A program made the translations under genes and the position numbers. Positions 23,945 through 30,775 of a stretch of 46,814 bases of DNA are shown in pieces. How positions within the stretch are numbered: the first letter of the stretch is position 1; the number at the start of each line of letters is the position of its first letter. The notes below the pieces were generated by a model. The model had not been told where the DNA came from. It did no database searches and worked only from the letters and a program-made list of their open reading frames with translations. The DNA is from Leptospiraceae bacterium. Lineage in GTDB: Bacteria > Spirochaetota > Leptospiria > Leptospirales > Leptospiraceae. The stretch is from the NCBI GenBank assembly GCA_025360185.1, contig JANYCR010000415.1, forward strand, positions 1 through 46,814, in the 5' to 3' direction.

Positions 23945-24754
23945 ATGAAAACACAAATATTTAGTTTTAGTATTCGGCTTATTTCGGCTCTCATTCTTGT
24001 GGTCAGTTTGAGTAATTGCAATTTTTTTAAGAGTCCAGATAGAGGTAATAGTCCGTTTCTAAAATTATTCTTATCAATCGTGAGTTTGGATAGGACGCCA
24101 ACGACTATCGTATCTGTTCTTCCGAAAGATAAATCAACGGGTAATTATTTGAATACGAATGTATTCATTGTTTTCAACAAAAGTATCAGCGGGTTTAACT
24201 CTTCTAATTTTACAGTAAGCTCTGATGGTGGAACTACAGCGCATCCAGGTCGTGTTGAAATTTCGGATAAGGTATTAGTCTTTTACCCCAGTCAGAATTT
24301 TGTGGCTAACGCGACGTATACCATTACAGTAAAAGCGGCGAGTGGTTTAAGTGCAGATGCAAAGTATACCATTGGCATGGGAACTGTTGCGGATAATACT
24401 CCGCCTTCTATTTCTAGCACCAATCCAGCCTCCGGTGATACAAATATGCCGATCAATCTAACTATAAGCGCTACATTCAATGAATTAATTGATCCTAGCA
24501 CGATTAGCTCTTCCATGTTCACTGTTTTGAATGTATCCGGTACAGTAACGTTAACCGATCAGACGGCTGCATTTAAGTCTAGTTCCAATCTTCCAGTTAA
24601 TACTACATTAACCGTAACAATGAAGGCTGGCGTAAAAGACTTAGCGGGTAATACGATGTCATCCCCGTATTCGTGGACGTTTACTACTGGCTCGAGTGTA
24701 GCAAGTTCTTGTGTCTATGACTCAAGTATTTTTGATACTTGTTTGTATGAATAA
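23945..24754 (+). CDS. Lipoprotein with bacterial Ig-like (Big_5) domains
   Basis: 269 residues from the ATG at 23945 after AAGGAG; a longer frame upstream overlaps the preceding gene and is not used. Lipobox SLSNC at about residue 26. Two SbsA-type Ig-like domains follow: VSVLPKDKSTG ... FVIFNKSISG-like and STNPASGDTNMPINLTISAT ... TVTMKAGVKDLAGNTM, each ending in the typical YTITVKA / YSWTFTTG strand. It ends with a Cys-rich tail (SSCVYDSSIFDTCLYE). A surface or periplasmic lipoprotein; binding partner unknown. Followed 12 bases later by paralogue 4. Confidence 0.8.
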   Translation: MKTQIFSFSIRLISALILVVSLSNCNFFKSPDRGNSPFLKLFLSIVSLDRTPTTIVSVLPKDKSTGNYLNTNVFIVFNKSISGFNSSNFTVSSDGGTTAHPGRVEISDKVLVFYPSQNFVANATYTITVKAASGLSADAKYTIGMGTVADNTPPSISSTNPASGDTNMPINLTISATFNELIDPSTISSSMFTVLNVSGTVTLTDQTAAFKSSSNLPVNTTLTVTMKAGVKDLAGNTMSSPYSWTFTTGSSVASSCVYDSSIFDTCLYE

Positions 24755-24766
24755 AAGGAGATTACA

Positions 24767-25504
24767 ATGAAAACAATAAAAATTTTACAACAAAGAATAA
24801 TTACTGGCTTATCATCTTTTGTGGCAGACATCACAAAAGGATTTCGTATTGGAATAGGAATTGTCCTCGCCCTTACTACTGCCGGCATATTCGCAGTAGC
24901 CGTTACAGGGACTTTTAATACTTTCTCAAGCGGTGGATTAATGAAATCAGCCGACATCAATGCGAATTTCGCTAGTCTCAAAGCGGCTATTGAGGGTATA
25001 CCTACGCAGAAAGCGATGCGGTTGATTTATGAAACGGATGTGACGAGTGCTACTACAAGTGTGAATATTACAGGGTTAGATGGAGATAGTGATTTGACGT
25101 ATGAAATTATCGTAAAAATAATGGGAGCACCAAATTCGACGAATATTTATTTAAGGCTCAATAATGATTCCTTGTCTACAAATTACGGCTATAAACAAAT
25201 GAATTTTTTTAATTGCGCCGCAGTTTCTACAGGTAGTAACGATGCAGAAGGAGGAATACTAATTGGACAAATTACTACATCAAATATTACACAATCCAAA
25301 ATAACTTTATATGCAAAGTCTGGAGTTAATAGAGCATTCAATATAATCTTTGGATCCTTTTCTGGAGGTTGTAATTATGGAATTGGTTATAATTATGCTT
25401 GGTGGAATAATTCTGCTAGTAATATAACAAGTATTCAAATTCAATCTGTATTGTCCAATGCTATCGGTCCAGGCTCTCACATCGAAGTCTGGGCGAGGAG
25501 ATGA
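24767..25504 (+). CDS. Paralogue 4 of the anchored variable-domain family
   Basis: 245 residues, start after AAAGGAG. N-terminus of its own (ILQQRIITGLSSFVADITKG) with the common hydrophobic segment TTAGIFAVAVTGTFNTFSSG. The block GGLMKSADINANFASLKAAI is shared with paralogue 3. Middle: YLRLNNDSLSTNYGYKQM, three Cys, many Asn. End GPGSHIEVWARR. The DNA after the stop is nearly identical to that after paralogue 1 for 70 bases, pointing to gene conversion. It closes the run with the Ig-like lipoprotein. Confidence 0.75.
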   Translation: MKTIKILQQRIITGLSSFVADITKGFRIGIGIVLALTTAGIFAVAVTGTFNTFSSGGLMKSADINANFASLKAAIEGIPTQKAMRLIYETDVTSATTSVNITGLDGDSDLTYEIIVKIMGAPNSTNIYLRLNNDSLSTNYGYKQMNFFNCAAVSTGSNDAEGGILIGQITTSNITQSKITLYAKSGVNRAFNIIFGSFSGGCNYGIGYNYAWWNNSASNITSIQIQSVLSNAIGPGSHIEVWARR

Positions 25505-25725
25505 GACCTATCCCCACACTTTTTATAATATGTTGAATACTCCGAAGTAGCCCCTTTCCTAAGAGGAAAGAGGATGGTTTACCTCACCCCAATGGTGTAG
25601 AAGTTGTCAGGCAAATACAAATAATCCCCTCTCCATTGCGGTAGCAGCATTCGCAATGGAGAGGGGCAACGAATAAAATATTTTACAAGTAATGAAAATT
25701 CTGGGGTGAGGTAAAGTCAGGCAAC
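25505..25725. repeat. Composite fold-back element e
   Basis: Left part (25505-25574) duplicates the left arm of element a. A second fold-back has CCTCACCCCA and its inverse near 25575 and 25705, with inner arms ATCCCCTCTCCATTGCG / CGCAATGGAGAGGGG. It appears that one element inserted into or recombined with another. Together with the spacer to 25837 it accounts for the gene-free stretch. Confidence 0.7.
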
Positions 25726-25837
25726 AACAATAAAGCATCACAAACAAAAACCAAATAAGTAAACGGAGCGTAATCCAGCGAATAGGGAAACTAAAAAATT
25801 CATTGACAAAAATAATTAATGAACCTAAATTATACCT

Positions 25838-26065
25838 ATGACAACTTTACAATTGATTGAAAATAAAGTCCCTGAGCTTACACAAAATGAACTTCTGATT
25901 TTATTGGAAAAAGTTGTGCATTCCTTGAAGACTTATTCTCTTCCACCAGTAAATGGTATAAAATATAACATAGAAAAATCTATTCCTCAATTTCCTCTAA
26001 AAATTTATAATTATGAAGTAACAACTAATAGTAAATTTTCTAGAGAAGAGATTTATGCCGATTAA
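25838..26065 (+). CDS. Antitoxin of a VapBC-like pair
   Basis: 75 residues, mostly helical at the start (TLQLIENKVPELTQNELLIL) with a C-terminal tail ending NSKFSREEIYAD. The stop overlaps the toxin start by 11 bases, the usual TA layout. No DNA-binding motif was recognised with certainty, so the call comes chiefly from position and size. The pair sits inside a paralogue array at a point where a fifth paralogue has been lost. Confidence 0.65.
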   Translation: MTTLQLIENKVPELTQNELLILLEKVVHSLKTYSLPPVNGIKYNIEKSIPQFPLKIYNYEVTTNSKFSREEIYAD

Positions 26066-26522
26066 CCCAAGTGAGTTACCTACGAATAGTAAAATATTTT
26101 TAGATACAAATAGTCTTATTTATCTTAAATTTGCTTCTCTTAGCTTCCATCAAAATACTAAATCAATTTTTATTAGTCTCACCGAGCGTAACAATATGTT
26201 TTATATTTCAAATCAGATTCTAAGAGAGTATATCGCAAGTTGTACAAGGGAAAAATTACATAAGTCTTACGAAGAAGTAATTTTTGACTGCGAGGAATTC
26301 ACGCAAACCTTCGAAGTCTTTGAAGATACTAAACAAGTATCCATTAGCCTCTTAGAGCTATGTAAAAAATATCAAATTAATGGTAAACAAGTTCATGATG
26401 CTAATATTGTTGCAACAATATTAGCCAATTCAATTTCTTTTATTTTAACTGCTAATGCAACAGATTTTAAACGTTTTAGTGATTTAGTAAAAATCATTCC
26501 TATTACCGAAGACAATAAATAG
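26055..26522 (+). CDS. PIN-domain toxin (VapC-like ribonuclease)
   Basis: 155 residues. PIN-domain acidic residues: Asp17 in FLDTNSLI, Glu in QILREYI, Asp in VHDANIVATI and Asp in TANATDFKRF. The family cuts specific RNAs (often tRNA or rRNA) when freed from the antitoxin. Start overlaps the antitoxin by 11 bases. The stop is followed 13 bases later by the last codons of a broken paralogue. Confidence 0.82.
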   Translation: MPINPSELPTNSKIFLDTNSLIYLKFASLSFHQNTKSIFISLTERNNMFYISNQILREYIASCTREKLHKSYEEVIFDCEEFTQTFEVFEDTKQVSISLLELCKKYQINGKQVHDANIVATILANSISFILTANATDFKRFSDLVKIIPITEDNK

Positions 26523-26535
26523 AATGTAAGTTTTC

Positions 26536-26562
26536 CAAATCGAAATCTGGGCTAGGAGATAG
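26536..26562 (+). pseudogene. Terminal remnant of a fifth paralogue
   Basis: CAAATCGAAATCTGGGCTAG begins the last nine codons of a family member, reading QIEIWARR then TAG, against RIEVWARR in the intact paralogues. The next 24 bases also match the DNA after paralogue 3. The rest of the gene is absent and the VapBC pair sits in its place. Confidence 0.75.
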
Positions 26563-26585
26563 TTTTAAGTGTGGCTTATGCGTGT

Positions 26586-26859
26586 TTGTCGGAAGACCTA
26601 ACCCCGGATATGTCAGGAGTTGTCTGGCTATGTATGGTTATCCCCTTCCGGCGAAGGCGTAGGACGCGACTGAGCGTAGGGTGGATAGGGAAGGGGACTT
26701 TATCGGTCATACTTTTCAAGAACTACGGTCTCGGCGAAAGAGTCCCCTTTCCGGTCACTGAGTAGCCAATTCTTATTGGCGTATCGAATGTGTTAGGGAA
26801 GGGGATACTTCGGAGTATTCGGCAACATAGTGAAGAGTGGGGTTAGGTCAGTCTGACAA
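26586..26859. repeat. Fold-back element f (274 bp)
   Basis: Left end TTGTCGGAAGACCTAACCCC, right end GGGGTTAGGTCAGTCTGACA, nearly the same as the ends of element c. The inside has TATCCCCTTCC / GGAAGGGGATA arms and loop DNA longer than in c. It closes the array and, with its short flanks, fills the gap between the paralogue remnant (26562) and the lipase foldase gene (26884). Confidence 0.8.
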
Positions 26860-26883
26860 CAACTAAAAAGTCAACCTAAGTAA

Positions 26884-27927
26884 CTACTTTATCTTAGCCG
26901 CTTCTTCTTCGAATTGTTTTGCGCGTGCGTAAGATTCAGCGTCTTCTTCGCCAAGCATTTTAGTTCGAAGCTCTTTTAGTTTTTGAGCCTTGTCTTTATC
27001 TGAGATTCCGTTATTAGAAGATAAGAATTCCTGCTCTGCTTTTTCGTAATCAGAGATTTTTTTGTTTTGAGCGGCTAGTTCTTTGTTAGCTGCTGCAATT
27101 CTTTCTGCACCGTCTTTTCCGAAATACTTGGTTTGGAGAGATGCCATTTTCTTTTCTTTCTCTTCTGGACTTAAGCCGGCAAGTTCTTTTTCTCTGAGGC
27201 TAATCTCTGTTTGGTAGTGGTCAAAAGAATCTTCTCTTTTTGTTACCGAGTCAAGATAAGAGCCGTAGGTTTTTTTACGGAGGTCTTCGTATTTCTGCAC
27301 TCTTTCGGGACCGCTCATATTTTTGGATGAGTCTATGAAATTCTTTGATGCTTGCATGAATGTTACTTGTGCTTCTTCCATTCCGAAAAATAAATCTGCT
27401 TTTTCATCACCTACTAAATCTCTGCGTCTCTTTTTTAAAATTTCATATTTTTCTTGGAAGGTAATATTTGCAGGAAATTCCATTTTTCTAGCTTCCGTTT
27501 CAAATTGAAAATAAGCTTTGAAAAGCTCTTTCATTTTTTCTTTGTCAGGGCTTGTGAATTTTGTATCAATGAATTTATAAATAGTTTCATCACATTGGGT
27601 AGGTGTATAATCTGCCGGGCATTTTCTTCTGAGTGCCCATACTTCCCATGTAAAGTTTACTTTCCCTGATTTTAAATCTTCGACTAACTCCATGTAGCCT
27701 TTCTTTTCTGTTCCCTGGAATGGAGAAAGTGCTTCATCCCAAAGACCTGTGGAGTCCCCCATTGGAGAAAGAGTTTCATTGTGTGGTTGTGATTTGCCGT
27801 CTTGCATTTCTTCGCTAGATCCTGATGCAGATTTCTTTTTACTTGAATCACTTCCTCCAAACACCAGATAGGAGATAACGAGTACAAGTGCTACAATAAT
27901 GATTCCGATAGATATTCTTTTATCCAT
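26884..27927 (-). CDS. lifO: Lipase secretion chaperone (foldase)
   Basis: 347 residues anchored by an N-terminal membrane segment (about 6-23), with the body facing the periplasm. A low-complexity linker is followed by long helices: VEDLKSGKVNFTWEVWALRR, EMEEAQ-like LFFGMEEAQVTFMQASKNF and repeated EEKEKKMASLQTKYFG units, the pattern of Lif foldases that wrap secreted lipases. The canonical RxxFDY motif was not found exactly (GLWDEALSP is the nearest). The two lipase genes on the same strand directly upstream are the obvious clients. A standard length for the family. Confidence 0.75.
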   Translation of the reverse strand: MDKRISIGIIIVALVLVISYLVFGGSDSSKKKSASGSSEEMQDGKSQPHNETLSPMGDSTGLWDEALSPFQGTEKKGYMELVEDLKSGKVNFTWEVWALRRKCPADYTPTQCDETIYKFIDTKFTSPDKEKMKELFKAYFQFETEARKMEFPANITFQEKYEILKKRRRDLVGDEKADLFFGMEEAQVTFMQASKNFIDSSKNMSGPERVQKYEDLRKKTYGSYLDSVTKREDSFDHYQTEISLREKELAGLSPEEKEKKMASLQTKYFGKDGAERIAAANKELAAQNKKISDYEKAEQEFLSSNNGISDKDKAQKLKELRTKMLGEEDAESYARAKQFEEEAAKIK

Positions 27928-28040
27928 ATTTTTATCCTGATAGAAAAATTTAGTTAGTTATGAGAGTTTGATTTAAGCTTGGTAAGATTCTTTAGAATTT
28001 AAAAAAATTTAAACTCCATGAATCTAATTTAGAAGATTGC

Positions 28041-28083
28041 CAACTGAGGGATAATCGTAGATTACCGCTCAGTTGTTTTTTTT
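28041..28083 (+). terminator. Hairpin with T-run between the foldase and lipase genes
   Basis: CAACTGAG (28041-28048) pairs with CTCAGTTG (28068-28075), then eight T to 28083. The T-run is on the plus strand while both flanking genes are on the minus strand, so it cannot end the lipase transcript in the usual way. It may stop antisense transcription or be a remnant. Confidence 0.5.
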
Positions 28084-28112
28084 ACTCGACACCCGCGTCT
28101 GTCTTTCTAGAC

Positions 28113-28141
28113 GCAGAGACAGGTTTGAAATCTGTCTCTAC
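28113..28141. repeat. 29-bp palindromic repeat, variant copy 3
   Basis: Same spacing and core as the copies at 313 and 9294 (GCAGAGACAGGTTT, G, AAATCTGTCTCTAC), with bases changed symmetrically in both arms (GGTCT to GGTTT and AGACC to AAATC), so pairing is kept. It ends 6 bases after the lipase stop. Confidence 0.75.
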
Positions 28142-28147
28142 TATTTA

Positions 28148-29059
28148 TTACAGACCTGCTTTCGCAGTTTGTGCAATACCTAAATACCAACCGTTCACAT
28201 CATAGTAGTTTTGACCACTCCATTCAAGATTAGTAGCTTGCAGGTGATCGATACCTGTTGCATACCATTTTGCAGAAGCAGAACCCTTAAAAGTTCCCCA
28301 TTTTTGAGATTCAAAAGGAACCACTCCATCGTTTGAGCCACCAAGCCCATACCAGATTCCACCTGCCCAAGTAATTGGGTGAGTAGGAGCCATTAGTATA
28401 TGTTGAACTGGATCTGCCCAAGCCATTGCGTTTGCATAGGAATAGTATTTCATTCCAGCAACGTTAGGAGTAGCAGCGTTAAACGAATTCACAGTACTAA
28501 CAGCGAGTGATTTTCCCATTGCAATAACGTCCATAGGTTTCTTTCCATAGAATAGTTGAGAAAACAATCCCAATGCAGAATTTGCAAAAGGTTGTAACCA
28601 ACTTGGAATAACGCCTAAAACGATATCAGCTAGAGGAGCACCTTTATGAACAGCATCTACAGTACTTACTGTAGCTACCTTAGATGTAAATCCAAGAGCA
28701 GAGTTAGAAGCCAAGTAACGGACTACCAAACCACCTTGAGAGTGACCAATCAAATGTACTTTTGCACAACTGTTTGCAGACATCCAAGGAACTAACGCAT
28801 CTCTTGTGAGTTGCGATCTAGTTGCAATGCTATTTAGTGGAGAACTTCCAGGTGTAGTTACTTTCGCTCCTTGTGAACGAAGGTAGCCATCAAGACCGCC
28901 CCAATACTTTACCAGACCACCAGCGAGACCTTGTGTATCGTCAAATCCAAGTATACCGTGGACGAGTGCGATACAAGTACCGTCAAGAGGACCAGCAAAG
29001 AGACCGACTGGAAGAGAAAAGAAGAGGGTGAAGATTAGTGTGAGAAATTTAGCTTTCAT
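28148..29059 (-). CDS. Secreted triacylglycerol lipase (family I), copy 1
   Basis: 303 residues with a signal peptide cleaved near LFA-GP (about 22). Alpha/beta hydrolase: oxyanion loop VHGILGF, nucleophile Ser107 in GHSQGG, Asp244 in GSNDGVVP, His272 in GIDHLQATN. This matches Pseudomonas/Burkholderia-type family I lipases, which need a foldase (encoded downstream at 26884). Two Cys (about 29 and 98) may form a disulphide. The neighbouring lipase copy is about 85-90% the same; differences cluster in the surface stretch around 253-265. The start has AAAAAGGAAA upstream. Confidence 0.9.
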   Translation of the reverse strand: MKAKFLTLIFTLFFSLPVGLFAGPLDGTCIALVHGILGFDDTQGLAGGLVKYWGGLDGYLRSQGAKVTTPGSSPLNSIATRSQLTRDALVPWMSANSCAKVHLIGHSQGGLVVRYLASNSALGFTSKVATVSTVDAVHKGAPLADIVLGVIPSWLQPFANSALGLFSQLFYGKKPMDVIAMGKSLAVSTVNSFNAATPNVAGMKYYSYANAMAWADPVQHILMAPTHPITWAGGIWYGLGGSNDGVVPFESQKWGTFKGSASAKWYATGIDHLQATNLEWSGQNYYDVNGWYLGIAQTAKAGL

Positions 29060-29368
29060 AGTTTTTTTCCTTTTTCAATTTGTTATTTTACAACTCTTAC
29101 TTTTTTATTTATCGTTTTTTCTAACGTCAACAAAATTTTTTTTTATAATATAAAATTTTTAAATTTAACGTAGTTCATTGGGTAAACCTTAGTTGATTTT
29201 AATCAGTAATTTATTGATTAAAATGAAATATTGCAAAATTCATTTTTTTGAACGGAGAATGGGTCTTATCCTCTCATCTAACAGGGATTAACTTGTCTAT
29301 TGGTTCAGATGAATCTCGCTAGTGGTTTAAGGGTTATGGTCTTGGATTTTAGAGAGGGGATTCGGAGG

Positions 29369-29471
29369 ATTGCCACAGAGGCACTGAGTCACGGAGAATA
29401 ATAAATCATTGATTATGAGATATTAAATTAAATTCTCTGTGCCTTTAGCGATGCGTGTCTCGGTGGCAAAT
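29369..29471. repeat. Fold-back of the GCCACNGAGGCAC family between the two lipases
   Basis: ATTGCCACAGAGGCACTGAG at 29369-29388 and, inverted, CTCGGTGGCAAAT ending at 29471, with inner CTCTGTGCC and GGCACTGAG arms. It sits at the end of lipase copy 2. The rest of the gene-free stretch 29060-29368 is A/T-rich leader and untranslated DNA with no supported gene. Confidence 0.65.
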
Positions 29472-29477
29472 ATTTTT

Positions 29478-30389
29478 TTAAAGTCCTGCTTTTGCAGTCT
29501 GAGCAATACCTAAGTACCAGCCAGTTACATCAAAATAGTTTTGTCCGCTCCATTCTAAATTAGTAGCTTGCAGATGATCGATACCAGTTGCATACCACCA
29601 AGAAGAAGCTTCTCCTTTCCATACTCCCCATTTTTGAGATTCTAAAGGAACTACACCATCGTTTGCCCCACCAAGACCATACCATAGTCCGCCTGCCCAA
29701 GTGATTGGATAAGTCGGAGCCATTAGGAAATGTTGAACTGGATCTGCGAAGGACATATGGTTTCCGTAAGAATAGTATTTCATTCCTGAAACGTTAGGCG
29801 TTGCAGTATTAAATGCATTCACTGTGCTAACTGCAAGTGATTGACCCATTGCAATTACGTCCATTGGTTTTGCTCCGTAAAAAAGTTGAGCGAGAAGTCC
29901 AAGAGCGGTATTCGCGAAAGGTTGTAACCAACTGGGGATAACAGCTAATACTATATCAGCAAGTGGTGCACCTTTATGAACGGCGTCTACTGTGCTTATA
30001 GTTGCTACTTTAGATGTAAACCCTAATGTAGTGTTCGAAGCCAAATAGCGAACGACTAAACCGCCTTGAGAGTGACCAATCAAATGAACTTTAGTGCAAC
30101 TATTTGCAGCCATCCAAGGAACTAACGCATCTCTTGTGAGTGTTGCTCTTGTGCTTATGCTATTAATCGGAGAGCTTCCTGGTGTTGTTACTTTCGCTCC
30201 TTGCCCACGGAGGTATGTATCAAGACCGCCCCAGTATTTTACGAGTCCACCGGCTAATCCCTGTGTGTCGTCAAATCCAAGTATACCATGGACGAGTGCG
30301 ATACAGGTTCCATCAAGAGGACCGGCAAATAATCCTACCGGAAGAGATAATAATAGCGTGAAGATGATTGTGAGAAATTTAGCTTTCAT
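29478..30389 (-). CDS. Secreted triacylglycerol lipase (family I), copy 2
   Basis: 303 residues, same length and layout as copy 1: signal peptide to about 22, VHGILGF, GHSQGG (Ser107), GANDGVVP (Asp244), GIDHLQATN (His272). The most different stretch is WGVWKGEASSWWYATG versus WGTFKGSASAKWYATG, next to the active site, which may alter substrate preference; that is inference. The leader before the ATG is the same as in copy 1, consistent with a recent tandem duplication. It is upstream of copy 1 and the foldase on the same strand. Confidence 0.9.
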   Translation of the reverse strand: MKAKFLTIIFTLLLSLPVGLFAGPLDGTCIALVHGILGFDDTQGLAGGLVKYWGGLDTYLRGQGAKVTTPGSSPINSISTRATLTRDALVPWMAANSCTKVHLIGHSQGGLVVRYLASNTTLGFTSKVATISTVDAVHKGAPLADIVLAVIPSWLQPFANTALGLLAQLFYGAKPMDVIAMGQSLAVSTVNAFNTATPNVSGMKYYSYGNHMSFADPVQHFLMAPTYPITWAGGLWYGLGGANDGVVPLESQKWGVWKGEASSWWYATGIDHLQATNLEWSGQNYFDVTGWYLGIAQTAKAGL

Positions 30390-30552
30390 AGTTTTTTTCC
30401 TTTTTATTTTAAAATTTACAGTTTAATTTTCTAAATGAGAATTTCAGAAAAGTCAATTAAAAAAATATTTTTCAATATTCTAAGTTTAGTTTGTTAATTT
30501 GATTTAATATAAGTGATAGGTAAGATTTAGGGATGTATAAAAAATATTTTTG

Positions 30553-30621
30553 ACCGCAGAGGACGCGGAGAGCGCAGAGAAAAGAGTCAATAAAATCAAT
30601 ACTCTCTGCGTCCTCTGCGGT
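30553..30621. repeat. CGCAGAGGACGC fold-back repeat
   Basis: ACCGCAGAGGACGC (30553-30566) and its exact complement GCGTCCTCTGCGGT (30608-30621), with a GAGTCAAT / ATTGA-type centre shared with 470-510. It explains part of the gene-free stretch 30390-30775; the rest is A/T-rich and holds nothing recognisable. Confidence 0.75.
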
Positions 30622-30775
30622 TTACTTTTCTTTTGCTTTTATACAACCGCAAAGTGCATCTCTTTTTTTTCTTTGATTTTTTATAGAGGGTAATGTTAAG
30701 TATGCGTAATAAATTTTTTTTATTGCAAAATTCAATTCGAAGTCGAGTGACTGGTTATTACACCTGCAGCACTGA

